DNA of 36,182 nucleotides from Promethearchaeota archaeon (GTDB taxonomy: Archaea; Asgardarchaeota; Lokiarchaeia; Sigynarchaeales; SOKP01), in NCBI GenBank assembly GCA_030620005.1, contig JAUXAJ010000017.1:1-36182 (forward strand). The letters are read 5' to 3'. The translations under genes and the position numbers were made by a program. The notes under the pieces were generated by a model that was not told the origin of the DNA, ran no database searches, and was given only the letters and a program-made list of their open reading frames with translations. Shown piece after piece: positions 1 to 9,119 of this stretch (position 1 is its first letter; each line of letters starts with the position of its first letter).

Positions 1-88
1 GCTTTTTCAAACCAAAATAAGTCAAATAATTTTAATTTGAATTAGTTTTAGGTGTTATTTCAAATGAATATGCTGGAGAACCTTGTTT

Positions 89-1006
89 TTAAGATTTTTC
101 CATTGGATTCCTATCCATGCAAGGAACATTAAATTGACAAAAAGCGCAACCTACGGGTGGTTTTTGCTCTTCCCATTCTCCATTGAGGCTGCGATGATGG
201 GGCTTTAAGATGTGTCCAATGCGAGCTATCACCCTTCTCGCTACTTTTTGGCCATGAGCCCAACATTGATTTTTATCGTGTCCAAGCTCTGTAATTGCTC
301 CGGCTGGACAATTTTCCTCGCATTGTCGACAAGTCCCATTTGAATAGTATAAGCAATTAGCATAAGGTTCATCGCTTTTTCTACGTGTTATTTCGAAAGG
401 AGCATTGGTAATCACGGAACCTAGCCTGACATTGCATCCTAATTCAGTAATAAAACCTTCGTGCAAGCTAAAGGTTCCTAAACCTGCTGCAAATGCTGCG
501 TGGCGTTCTGACCAATTAGAATAAAATCTTCCTTTCGTAGTAATGTTAAATGATTTGCTTGCCAATCCAGCCACGGCACTATAGCCTCGTTCTTCTAAGA
601 ATCCAATTACTTGTCTACACGTCTCCTTTTTAAAGGCGTTAGCGTAGTTTCGCCCAACGCAATAAATCTCAGCAGGTAATTTAATTCTTTTAAGTTGTAT
701 AGGATTTTTACTTTCTTTTCGAATTTTATCTACATATGGAAAGACAATTGAAATAATTCGCAAATTCGAAGCAGGCACGCTCTCATTTCCCTCAGCCAAC
801 CAGAATTCAAGGGGGATGAAATGTACTGGTGCTACAACTTCTTTAAATTTCAAAAAAATATGGTCGTCTCCACTAGCAACTCCTATTATTGGTTTAGAAA
901 AAATCCTACCACCGCCATAATTCTTATGAACTCGATTCAATTCGCTTAAGGCAAAAAAGTCTTCTAAAAACTTAAGTAATTCTTCATTCATCATGAAATT
1001 GAACAA
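89..1006 (-). CDS. QueG-like double [4Fe-4S] cluster protein
   Basis: This 305-residue protein resembles the epoxyqueuosine-reductase-like 4Fe-4S family common in anaerobes. Near the C-terminus it has the dicluster pattern: C218, then C226-RQ-C229-EEN-C233-P, then C248, and a last group C287-AF-C290 with C296. These are ligands for two [4Fe-4S] clusters, so the protein is a cytoplasmic electron-transfer or reductase enzyme. True QueG also binds cobalamin through its N-terminal half; I cannot confirm that here, and most archaea do not use the bacterial queuosine route, so the substrate is unknown. The ATG at 1006 is followed by ATGs at 994 and 991, either of which may be the real start. The stop is TAA. 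It is convergent with nothing on its left and divergent from the sulfatase remnant on its right. Confidence 0.75.
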   Translation of the reverse strand: MFNFMMNEELLKFLEDFFALSELNRVHKNYGGGRIFSKPIIGVASGDDHIFLKFKEVVAPVHFIPLEFWLAEGNESVPASNLRIISIVFPYVDKIRKESKNPIQLKRIKLPAEIYCVGRNYANAFKKETCRQVIGFLEERGYSAVAGLASKSFNITTKGRFYSNWSERHAAFAAGLGTFSLHEGFITELGCNVRLGSVITNAPFEITRRKSDEPYANCLYYSNGTCRQCEENCPAGAITELGHDKNQCWAHGQKVARRVIARIGHILKPHHRSLNGEWEEQKPPVGCAFCQFNVPCMDRNPMEKS

Positions 1007-1112
1007 CTCATAAAAAATGATTTTTTTAAAGGTATTTATACTATTAACATTAATTACATTTATAGATTTAGACTATTTGATAAAATAAGAGATGACTTAT
1101 TTGAGCGAAAAA

Positions 1113-1615
1113 ATGAATGTTTTGTTTATAATTACTGACCAACAATGTTTCACTTCTGAAAGACTGGTGCCATTACAGATTCCCTCATTACAGATTCCCT
1201 CATTAGCTCAATTGATATTCCAATAACTCTTCTAAGTTTATTAAACATTAAAGATAAGTTCCAACCCCCTGGGATGCAAGGGTATGATATGAGTCCGATT
1301 TTAAAAGATCCTTCCGTGAAAATACGAGACCATTGTATAATCGAGGAAGATGAATATGCACATAAGACAACAAAAGCCGAAATTTATCGTGACATGAGGG
1401 TTCGGACAATGGTAACTGAAGATTATAGGTTAACCTTATATCAGGGTTGGGAAGATGTAGGAGATTTGTTTGATTTAAAAAACGATCCAAACGAAATGAA
1501 CAATTTATGGCATGATAAATCTTACAAGAAAATTAGAGATAAATTGGTAAATAAAATGTTCCACGAAATTCTGAATCTTCAAGATCGATTTCCCAAAAAA
1601 CAAGCACAAGCATGA
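1113..1615 (+). pseudogene. Sulfatase remnant with large internal deletion
   Basis: Two parts of one sulfatase survive. The ATG at 1113 begins MNVLFIITDQQ, the standard sulfatase N-terminus carrying a metal-binding Asp, but this frame closes after 36 codons. From about 1160 another frame carries the sulfatase C-terminal third: an ITDSLISSIDIPITLL-type segment, then MQGYDMSPIL, then the terminal block with DLKNDPNEMNNLW, ending at TGA 1615. A normal family member has about 450-500 residues, so roughly 300 codons are missing, including the Cys/Ser that becomes formylglycine. The junction lies around 1150-1165. The protein cannot be an active sulfatase. Preservation of both ends suggests recent loss by a single deletion. 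It lies near a sugar isomerase and a GH94-type phosphorylase, which fits a decaying polysaccharide-use locus. Confidence 0.85.
1171..1200 (+). repeat. 15-bp perfect tandem duplication in sulfatase remnant
   Basis: The unit CATTACAGATTCCCT occurs twice with no gap, at 1171-1185 and 1186-1200. Being 15 bp long it keeps the C-terminal sulfatase frame and duplicates the residues ITDSL. It lies just after the deletion junction, so it may have arisen by slippage in the same event. Confidence 0.9.
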
Positions 1616-1647
1616 AGTTTCTATCAATTTAGGTTAAAGTGGTAAAA

Positions 1648-2487
1648 TTATAAAAAGTTCTTAATGTGATTAACGCTATTGCGAAGCGTCGTGGAACTAA
1701 ATACTTCTATTATCAGTGCTCCTTTATAATCATATTTTTTAATGATGTTCATGATTTCAAGGAAATTGACTTTTCCCATTCCTATTTGAGGATGTGTGTC
1801 AGTTTCTTTATCGAAATTATCGACTATGTGAACATTTTTGATGACATCATGGTATTTGTTCCATAATACTTGGACATCACCATCATTAGTCCAAAAATGA
1901 GACGTGTCATATGTTAAAAATAAATCATCTCGATTCACTTTTGAAAAAAGCTCTTCTATTTCGGGTAGAGTTAACAGCATTCCAGCATCCTTGGGCATAT
2001 TTTCTATGCATATGGTCACATCTAAATCTGCTGTAGCATCTAATAGTTCATTGACAGATTTGGCTAATTGTATTTTATTGTGCATTTTAATAGCAGGAAC
2101 CGGTAGGTTGGCTACACCGGGATGAATGGTCATTATTTTTGCTCCAATTTCTTCACAAATTTTCGCATTATCGACATATGCTTCAATTGTTGCTTTTGAT
2201 AACCATGGATTAAATGAACATAAAGACACGTCAATGAAATTTCCGTGGAGTTGCTTTTCGATTGAAAAAGAATTACATAAATCGATGAAGTTTTTTCTGT
2301 CTTCCTTCTTCATGAGTACTGGAGGTTCTAATATTATTTCACATACTTTAAATCCTTGCTTTTCAGAATATTTCAGAGAAGATTCTGTTGCCTGCATTAA
2401 TAACTCTGTTAAATCCTTAAACTTAGCCTTGATGCCTAAATTTACAAGATACCCTAAAGAACTAATTCCTAACTTCAATTTAACCAC
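1648..2487 (-). CDS. Sugar phosphate isomerase/epimerase-like TIM barrel
   Basis: This is a 279-residue xylose-isomerase-like TIM-barrel protein (AP endonuclease 2 superfamily). Likely divalent-metal and catalytic residues, by pattern, are H122 in HPG, E162 in IENMP, D194 and H197 in YDTSH, H220 in the HIVDN strand, H232 in HPQIGMG, and E261 in IIEV. Family members isomerise or epimerise sugars or cyclitols; the substrate cannot be read from sequence. The start is GTG at 2487 and no clear Shine-Dalgarno sequence precedes it. It converges with the sulfatase remnant and is divergent from the GH94-type gene, so it may belong to a carbohydrate-use region. The same superfamily gives endonuclease IV at 6052-6915, but this protein lacks the full endonuclease IV metal set. 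Confidence 0.8.
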   Translation of the reverse strand: MVKLKLGISSLGYLVNLGIKAKFKDLTELLMQATESSLKYSEKQGFKVCEIILEPPVLMKKEDRKNFIDLCNSFSIEKQLHGNFIDVSLCSFNPWLSKATIEAYVDNAKICEEIGAKIMTIHPGVANLPVPAIKMHNKIQLAKSVNELLDATADLDVTICIENMPKDAGMLLTLPEIEELFSKVNRDDLFLTYDTSHFWTNDGDVQVLWNKYHDVIKNVHIVDNFDKETDTHPQIGMGKVNFLEIMNIIKKYDYKGALIIEVFSSTTLRNSVNHIKNFL

Positions 2488-2793
2488 TTTTATTTTTTGG
2501 AAAATTAAAAAAGCATTAATTATTCAAATTCTTTTTTATCTTTTTAAAACTTTTCGGAATTAAATAGCACTTAATGTTCTTCATAAAAGATTATACTAAT
2601 TGAACTACTCCTTCCTAAAAGAAATTTAACATGTACGACTCTTTTTGACTTCTCAACTTTATCTATTCTTGACTCGATAGGAGGAACATTAATGGAAATC
2701 TTAGGAGTTTCCGAAACGGATATAGATAAAAGACATGCCACTATTGAATAAATTCTAATGATTTATCTTTTAAAATCCATTTTTTCTTATTAA
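2488..2793. other. Intergenic region between divergent genes
   Basis: This AT-rich gap of about 300 bases separates the isomerase from the GH94-type gene. It should hold both promoters, but no single TATA box stands out. The only notable element is a short open frame at 2692-2751 with a strong Shine-Dalgarno sequence. Confidence 0.5.
2692..2751 (+). CDS. 19-codon open frame with strong Shine-Dalgarno
   Basis: ATG 2692 is preceded seven bases upstream by AGGAGG (2679-2684), the clearest Shine-Dalgarno sequence in this part of the window. It opens a frame encoding MEILGVSETDIDKRHATIE, then TAA. It could be a leader peptide for the GH94-type gene 43 bases downstream, or the surviving 5' end of a lost gene. 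I recognise no family. The good ribosome binding site is the only reason to list it. Confidence 0.25.
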   Translation: MEILGVSETDIDKRHATIE

Positions 2794-5466
2794 ATGAATG
2801 GCAATGGAAATTTTGGAAATTGGTTTTTTGATAAACACGGACTTCCAGCTTATAACTATGCGTGTAATCAATATTCTGATCCTCAAGCAACTACTTCTAC
2901 TACGCATGGCCTTTCTATAGATCATTTTCATCAGATTGGAAATGATCAGATTACGGCGACCGTCCACAATGGAGGTCATGTTCAGGTATTAGATTCTAGC
3001 CGAGGATTTCAGTGGTTAACCTATCGTGATGAGAAAAGAAAAAAAATTGGTGGAGGAATTGCCTTATTTAATATAGGAAGTTCTGATAAAGTTTGGACCG
3101 ATTCGTACGATTCCAAAAATGCCGAAAAAATATCAGGCTTTCAAAGAATTTTTGGAATGGGATATTTTCAGAAAAAATTGAATTTAGAAAATTTAAAGGT
3201 TGTTCACGATATTTGTGCGCCCTTTTCAGGCGATCCTGTTATAATTTCTGAAATTGAAGTTACTAACAAATCAAATGGTCCCATTAATGATATTAAGTTA
3301 ATTGATACGTGGGATATTTACTTACATCACATTTTAAAATCTCTCGTCGTGACTTCTAGTAATCGAAGATTATTTGGAATAACAAGATTAATGAACTGGG
3401 CGGGTAAACTCCTTAAATTCCTACAAAAAATAACGAGAACGGACACAGAAGGTTCTCGTAGAAGGTTTGATAAGAAATTCAAATTTACTTACGAATTAAA
3501 TGATGAAAACAATACGCTCATTCTCACACCAAAATACAGGAAAAGGATTCCAGTTTCTTCCAATGAACCAGCGAAACATGACTTTTATCCTAAAACAATC
3601 TTTCTTTCCATGATAATTGGAGACGCCCTAAAACTATTCACGCACCGCGATCAATTATTTAAGAACGATCAAGCAGCATTTCACTGGGAGGATGAGGAAT
3701 TCAAAAAAAAAGGATCGATAGTAAAAAACCCGTGTTTAGGAATAGGTACAGAATTTTCGTTAAAATCTAAAGAGTCTAAAAGAATAACTTGCGTTTTTGG
3801 ATACGCTGATAGTGATGAAATTGAAAATCTCATCTTAAAATATCAAGGAATCGCTAAACAATGTTCAATTACGAAATATAATGCTTTAAAATGGAAAAAA
3901 TCGTTAATTGAATTTGATCTTGAAAAAGATTCTTGGTTAAATCGAGAGGTTATGTGGCATTCCTATTACACTCGAAGTGCGTGCTATTTTGACGAGTATT
4001 TCAACCAACACATTTTTCCTCAAGGTTCTATATATCAGTTTGGACACGGTTTTGACGGAGCAATTAGAGATTACGTCCTCTTTCTTAATTCCATTATTTT
4101 TATTTCTCCTCGTTTGGCTAAGGAATACTTAACCTACATCGTATCTTTAATATCTCCAAATGGAGATTTGCCTTATACTAGATACGGATTCGTAAAGATC
4201 CTCTCTCCTGCTGTTCACTCAAATCCTTCCGATTTACATTTATTTTATTTATGGGGGATTGTTCAATATGTTTATACCACGAGAGATTTTGATTTCTTGA
4301 ACGAAGAATTAGACTTTTACCCAAAATCTTCAGGTAAAAAATCTACCGTTCAAGAAAAAATATATATAGCCCTCAAATATTTATTTTCGGAAAAAATTGG
4401 TCTTGGAGAACACGGATTAATTAAATTTAACGATGGAGACTGGTCTGACGGAATTTCTTTACTGGTTGATAACCGAAAAAAATTTAAAAAATACGGCGAA
4501 TCAAATTTTAATTCTGCCATGGCGCTCTACATTATTCCTGAGATCGTTCCTTTAATAATGCTAGATAACCCAGATTTAGCAACCCTATGTGAGAAAAAAT
4601 TCGACGAATTAAAAAAAGCTGTCTTGAAAACATGGAACGGAAAATGGTTTTATCGGGGTTGGGATGGAAATGGCAAGCCAATAGGAGATGACTCTATTTA
4701 TTTAGAACATCATGCCTGGCTTTTAATCTCAGAGATCTTAGATAGAGACCGTGCTTTAAGTGTCATTAGTGAGATCTATAATAAATTAGACAAACCATCA
4801 CCTATAGGACAATACATATCTTACCCACCTCAAGTTACTAAATTTCAAGTGCTTCCTGAAGGTTGGGACGTTAACGGAGGAATTTGGCACGCTATGAATG
4901 CGTTGTTAACTTGGGGGTATTCAAAATACGACACTGAGAAAGCATGAAATTCTCTAAAGAAGAATTCGTTAGCTCAACGGGCAAATACTTATCCCGATGT
5001 TTGGTACGGCATATGGAGCGGCCCAGACGCGTATAACGCAGATTACGCAGAAAATCCCGGAGAAGCTTTTTATCACTTACCCACGCCCATGTGTGATTTT
5101 CCGTTAATGAATTTAAATGTTCACGCTTGTTACCTTTTATCAGTCATCAAAATTTTAGGTATTGAAGCTAAATACGATTCTCTAATAATAGATCCTAGAA
5201 TTGAAAATGAATCTTTTTCCTTTAAATCACCGTTATTGTCAATAATCGCTACTAATGAACAATTCATGCTTGAATTTTTTCCAAAATGCTGTATAAATTT
5301 AAAAATAAAAATTCGGAAACCAAATTGGTGGTCAAAGGATTCATTAACTTTTTTAAATGGATTAAATATTACAAGGGAAACAGATTTCTTAACAATGGAT
5401 AAGAGAACTTTAATCATAAAAATCGTGGAAAATTATGAGAAAATCAGTATTTTGATAAAAAAATAA
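2794..5466 (+). pseudogene. GH94-type glycoside phosphorylase interrupted by in-frame TGA
   Basis: One continuous frame of about 890 codons encodes a cellobiose-phosphorylase-like (GH94, old GT36) protein, cut by a single TGA at 4945-4947 (codon 718). The N-terminal beta-sandwich is followed by an alpha-helical barrel. A HSNPSD stretch lies near residue 475, and D549-W-S-D552 in a GDWSDG context matches the family's general-acid region. After the TGA the same frame resumes with family-like sequence, including DVWYGIWSGPDAYN and HLPTPMCDFP, and ends at TAA 5466. The context AEKA-stop-NSL suggests the lost residue was Trp (TGG to TGA); this is my inference. TGA terminates many other genes here, so it is not generally reassigned. 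ATG 2794 is preceded directly by in-frame TAA, so the start is secure. Intact enzymes phosphorolyse beta-glucosides or oligosaccharides. Confidence 0.8.
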
Positions 5467-5578
5467 AAATTTATAAGCAGAAATAGAGAAATTAAATTAA
5501 GGAAAATTTTTCGAATTAAAAATGATAGTTACCATTTATTGGGATATAGCATTACTGCAAAGTCATTTAACGTAACAA

Positions 5579-5986
5579 TTGGTAAATCTCGTGAATAATT
5601 TTTTAGAAATTAAGTATATCTCTCCGAAAAAAGGAAAAGGCGTTTTTACCAAAAAAAACGTTAAAAAAGGAACGATTGTGGAAGTTGCTCATGTTATTTT
5701 ACTAACAAACAAGGAATATAGTCTAATTCAGGATACAATCATAGACAATTACACGTTCGAATGGGACGATCCGAAACGTAATTCGGAATACAAGTGTGCC
5801 TTGCCGTTAAGTATGTGCCAATTCGTTAATCACTCCTATGAACCAAATTTAAAATATCAATATGATTACGAGAAAAATACTATAGAATATTTTACAATAC
5901 GGCATGTAAGGAAAGGAGAAGAATTAACGGCAAATTATAACGGGCGGGTTGATGATAACAGTCCAGTTTGGTTCGAAGTAGAATAA
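5579..5986 (+). CDS. SET-domain protein (putative lysine methyltransferase)
   Basis: This is a stand-alone SET domain of about 135 residues. It has GKGVF (19-23) for the S-adenosylmethionine-binding start, N84-H-S-Y-E-P-N90 matching the NHS.xPN core motif, and GEELTANY (113-120) ending in the usual catalytic Tyr. SET proteins methylate lysines on proteins; here the target could be chromatin, ribosomal or another protein. The post-SET cysteines are absent, as in many prokaryotic forms. The start is uncertain: TTG at 5579 opens the frame and GTG at 5591 is an alternative. The stop is TAA. It converges with the endonuclease IV gene across a T-rich gap of about 65 bases. Confidence 0.8.
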   Translation: MVNLVNNFLEIKYISPKKGKGVFTKKNVKKGTIVEVAHVILLTNKEYSLIQDTIIDNYTFEWDDPKRNSEYKCALPLSMCQFVNHSYEPNLKYQYDYEKNTIEYFTIRHVRKGEELTANYNGRVDDNSPVWFEVE

Positions 5987-6051
5987 TCTTTCTATTTTTC
6001 TCTACCAATGATTAATGATTAATCTTGAACCTTAAATTATCATTATTTCGT

Positions 6052-6915
6052 TCATTTTTTGGCACGGAGCGATTTTAGAATTTCCAAATTCACTTTAAAC
6101 ATTTTATCTCCTTCTGGGGTTTCCAAAATACCCGGCATATTCTTAAATTTCTCGTCATTTACGAAAAATCTGAATGGTTCTTTACCAATTTTTCCTTTAC
6201 CTATATGTGCGTGACGGTCCACTCTAGAACCCAAATTTTTATCGGTATCGTTAAGGTGGAAGGCAAATAAGTATTTCAATCCAATTGTATCGTCAAATTT
6301 TTCCCACATTTCATCGTATTTTTTCTTAGTAGTAAAATCATAGCCCGCAGCGAACGAATGAGCCGTGTCAAAACAAATACCTATTCTCTCTTTATCTTTT
6401 ATTTTGTCAATAATGGTTTTAAAATGGTGGAATTTATTACCCAAGCCCTTACCTTGGCCAGCTGTCGTTTCAAGTAAGATTTTAACCTTGGATCCTTTTG
6501 TATCTTCCATCAACTTATTTAATTGATCAGCAATCTGGCTTAAAGCTTCAAGTTTTGTAATCTCCATTTTATCACTCTTAGGAATCACTCCAGGATGTAT
6601 GTTTTCGTATTCTATTCCTAATTGATCCACCTTTAATAACTCATCAAGCATCGCATTGTACGATTTTTCCAATTTTTCCTTATCTAAACTCGCAAGATTA
6701 ATTAGATAGCTATCGTGAGAAATTATCGGCCAAATATCGCTTACTTCTTTCTTTTTCTCTATAAATGCATTAATTTCTTCTTGTTTTAAAGGTGCTGAAC
6801 TCCAGCCTCTTACATTCCTAACAAATATCTGAATGGATTCACAACTGATTTCTTTTCCCCTTTCATATGCCTTCCATTTTCCTCCAGCTACGCTCACGTG
6901 AGCTCCCAATCTCAT
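6052..6915 (-). CDS. nfo: Endonuclease IV (AP endonuclease)
   Basis: This 287-residue protein is a full-length endonuclease IV, a base-excision-repair enzyme that cleaves DNA 5' of abasic sites with three zinc ions. The metal ligands known from the E. coli enzyme all have counterparts: H67, H107 (HPG), E149 (LLETTAGQG), D183 and H186 (CFDTAHSFAAGYD), H220 (FHLNDT), D233 and H235 (DRHAH), and E265 (LETPEGD). The start ATG 6915 gives the canonical MRLGAHVS opening. The stop is TGA. It stands alone, with an AT-rich gap of about 225 bases upstream that shows no other gene. Confidence 0.95.
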   Translation of the reverse strand: MRLGAHVSVAGGKWKAYERGKEISCESIQIFVRNVRGWSSAPLKQEEINAFIEKKKEVSDIWPIISHDSYLINLASLDKEKLEKSYNAMLDELLKVDQLGIEYENIHPGVIPKSDKMEITKLEALSQIADQLNKLMEDTKGSKVKILLETTAGQGKGLGNKFHHFKTIIDKIKDKERIGICFDTAHSFAAGYDFTTKKKYDEMWEKFDDTIGLKYLFAFHLNDTDKNLGSRVDRHAHIGKGKIGKEPFRFFVNDEKFKNMPGILETPEGDKMFKVNLEILKSLRAKK

Positions 6916-7140
6916 TAAATAATCACTTAATTAATTTGTAATTCAAAATTAATAATATTTGTTATTTAATTAAACAAAAATAATAAATAATTCAAATTAA
7001 AAAACATTTGATATTAAAACTCTTATTTTAAAACTTAAATATTTTCAATATTAACTACTATAAATCTCGTATTAAGATAAAAAAAAAAGATTTATTTATT
7101 GTTTATTGTAAGATAAATTACAATATCAAGATTTGAACTT

Positions 7141-8876
7141 TCATTTTCTTCTAAGATACATTGCGATACCAATAATTGCCAAAGCACCGCCTATACCGCC
7201 AACAAGAAGGAGGATCATTGCTAAAGGAATTTCGTCTGCCGGAGTTGGTTCTTCTAGCTCTGGAAAATTAAAGTCCAAATTCCAATTCCAGTTTGGGTTT
7301 CCCCCCAAATCGGGTGGTTCTTTTACGTCTGCAGTAAACGCAAAAATCGATGTGTGGTTAACGCTAATCAAAAATTCATTTCCTATCCTAGTAATATTTA
7401 CTTTCTCCCAGGCACCCCTTCCAATATTGGCAGATTCATTAAACCACCATGCTCTCATATTCTCGTATTTACTTAAGATATCTACAATAGAAGCATTAAT
7501 CGGAGCATTCAAATTACTTTCGTTAAGAAAAAGGTCAATAAACAATTGCCCATCGTCAAGCGTGGTATTAGTCGGATTCATGTTGGTGCTAGCATATGTT
7601 AATAATGTGTCCTCCAAAACTGAGATGTTTACATCAATGGTAAAATCATCTGTACCATAAGGTTCAATTTCAAAATCGTAGAAACCATTTAATACCTCAC
7701 CAAATTTGAAATACATCAGAAAACTTTTACCTCCCCCATAATCAACTAATCCCGTATAATGCTCAAATCCCTCAAATGCCGTCAATTGTATGAATTTAGT
7801 AAATCCATTAGGGAAAAATTCACAATACAAAAATCCTTTATTTGTCTCGTTAGTGATCCTACACCAATCATCTCCGTATTCAACCTTAATTTCAGGATGA
7901 TCGTGAAAGTGATGATTCATTAGGGGTTCTCCTTTAGCGCCCGTAGTTCCTTGTGGAACCCCGCATATAGTTAAATCAGTTGCATTTAAAATCGGATATA
8001 GTTCATTAGCACAACCCACAGTATAATTGGTTCTATGTTGAACCCATTCGTTCCCATTCCAATGTGACTCATTTATTAATACTTCCTGATAAGCTATGAT
8101 ATAATTCTCAAGTAACTGACCTGTGGTGCTATTTCTAAAACCTACGAATGTACCCTTAGTCTCGTTTTGACCAACTCTTCCATAAAAAACCTCTCCTGCT
8201 TCAACACCCCATTCGACTCCATCTAGAGGATTGAAATCGAAAATCCTTTCAAATTTCATATAATTCCCTCCTGGGAACCAGAATTCTCCTTTCTTTAAAG
8301 TGCCATTACCATAATACGCAAATGATGCAAAAGTGTAACCGTAGTAACTAAACGATATCTTATTGTTACTTTTACTAACAGTAGGTGTAGAACCTGGATA
8401 ATTTTTTTTTTCTAATGCATTAGCACACCATTCCGTTTCAATCCCGAGGTATTTTTTGGTATGAACAAGTTAAAATCCTCCTTGAAAGTTGTTATATATT
8501 CAGGAAGTACATCTCCAGGATCCATCCTTCCAGTTCCAAAATTTATTCGTGATGCGTTAATTAATGGTCGGGAAGGAAGTGGTTCTAAGGTATTTGTAGT
8601 AGCGTTGAAAAACATCAATGCTAACTGGACATGATAATAGTGTGAATATTTGTCAAAGTTTGAAACGTTATAGTAAAAAATACATGGAGCCATGGTTTTA
8701 CCAGCTTCTATATAAGTCATTTTATATGCGAGAATATCTCCCTCATCAAAATCCCATTCCGTACCGCCATGAGGATCTGAAGGATCCGGCTCAAATGTAG
8801 TCGATGCTTTCACGAAATTAACGTTAATGGCTAACATCAAGACTGCTAACATTGAATATAATAGAATTGATTTCAA
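7141..8876 (-). pseudogene. Secreted, C-terminally anchored surface protein with frameshift in an A6 run
   Basis: Two open frames read as one protein of about 578 residues. From ATG 8876 there is a signal peptide (about residues 1-24, ending near FVKA), then a module with GTEWDFDEGDILAY. That frame runs into TAG 8412-8414. The other frame continues from about 8460 and includes GVEWGVEAGEVFYG, a second copy of the same module style. It ends with a transmembrane helix of about 20 residues and LRRK just before TGA 7141. Adding one A to the A6 run (T6 on the plus strand, 8452-8457) joins the two without loss. The many N-x-S/T sites and the anchor suggest an exported, possibly glycosylated, cell-surface protein facing outward. 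I recognise no enzyme. Whether the frameshift is real or an assembly error cannot be told. Confidence 0.75.
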
Positions 8877-9026
8877 AATTATTTGTTTTTTGTTTCTAAT
8901 TAGAATTTCACCTTTTACATAATAGTTAAAAAGTAAATTATAATAAAAGTTATGTCGCTTTCATATAAAAATCTATACTTTTTTGTTTGTTAATGATCAT
9001 TTATTTGCAAAATTCACCGAGAAATT

Positions 9027-9074
9027 TAAAAATATTTATATTCTATTTGATTATTGATATTATACAAAAAAGTA
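9027..9074 (+). promoter_or_regulatory. Upstream block shared with the 33352 paralogue
   Basis: The stretch contains a TATA-like AAAATATTTATAT and, after about 15 bases, ATATTATACAAAAAAGTA at 9057-9074. The identical 18 bases occur at 33230-33247, with the same TATA-like element at matching distance. It lies about 45 bases upstream of ATG 9120. It is a probable promoter, with the downstream part near the transcription start or acting as an operator. Confidence 0.55.
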
Positions 9075-9119
9075 GATTAAATTCTTTGAATTGATAAAGA
9101 AAATCACGATGGTGTTGTG

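Noticed and set aside
2126..2563. 145-codon plus-strand open frame
   Set aside because: It runs antisense across the sugar isomerase, whose metal-site motifs show that the minus strand is coding.
6008..6023. Short direct repeat ATGATTAATGATTAAT
   Set aside because: Too short and AT-rich to mean more than slippage in a convergent intergenic gap.
7133..7660. 175-codon plus-strand open frame
   Set aside because: Antisense shadow of the surface protein's anchor region; it has Ser/Pro-rich, shadow-like composition.
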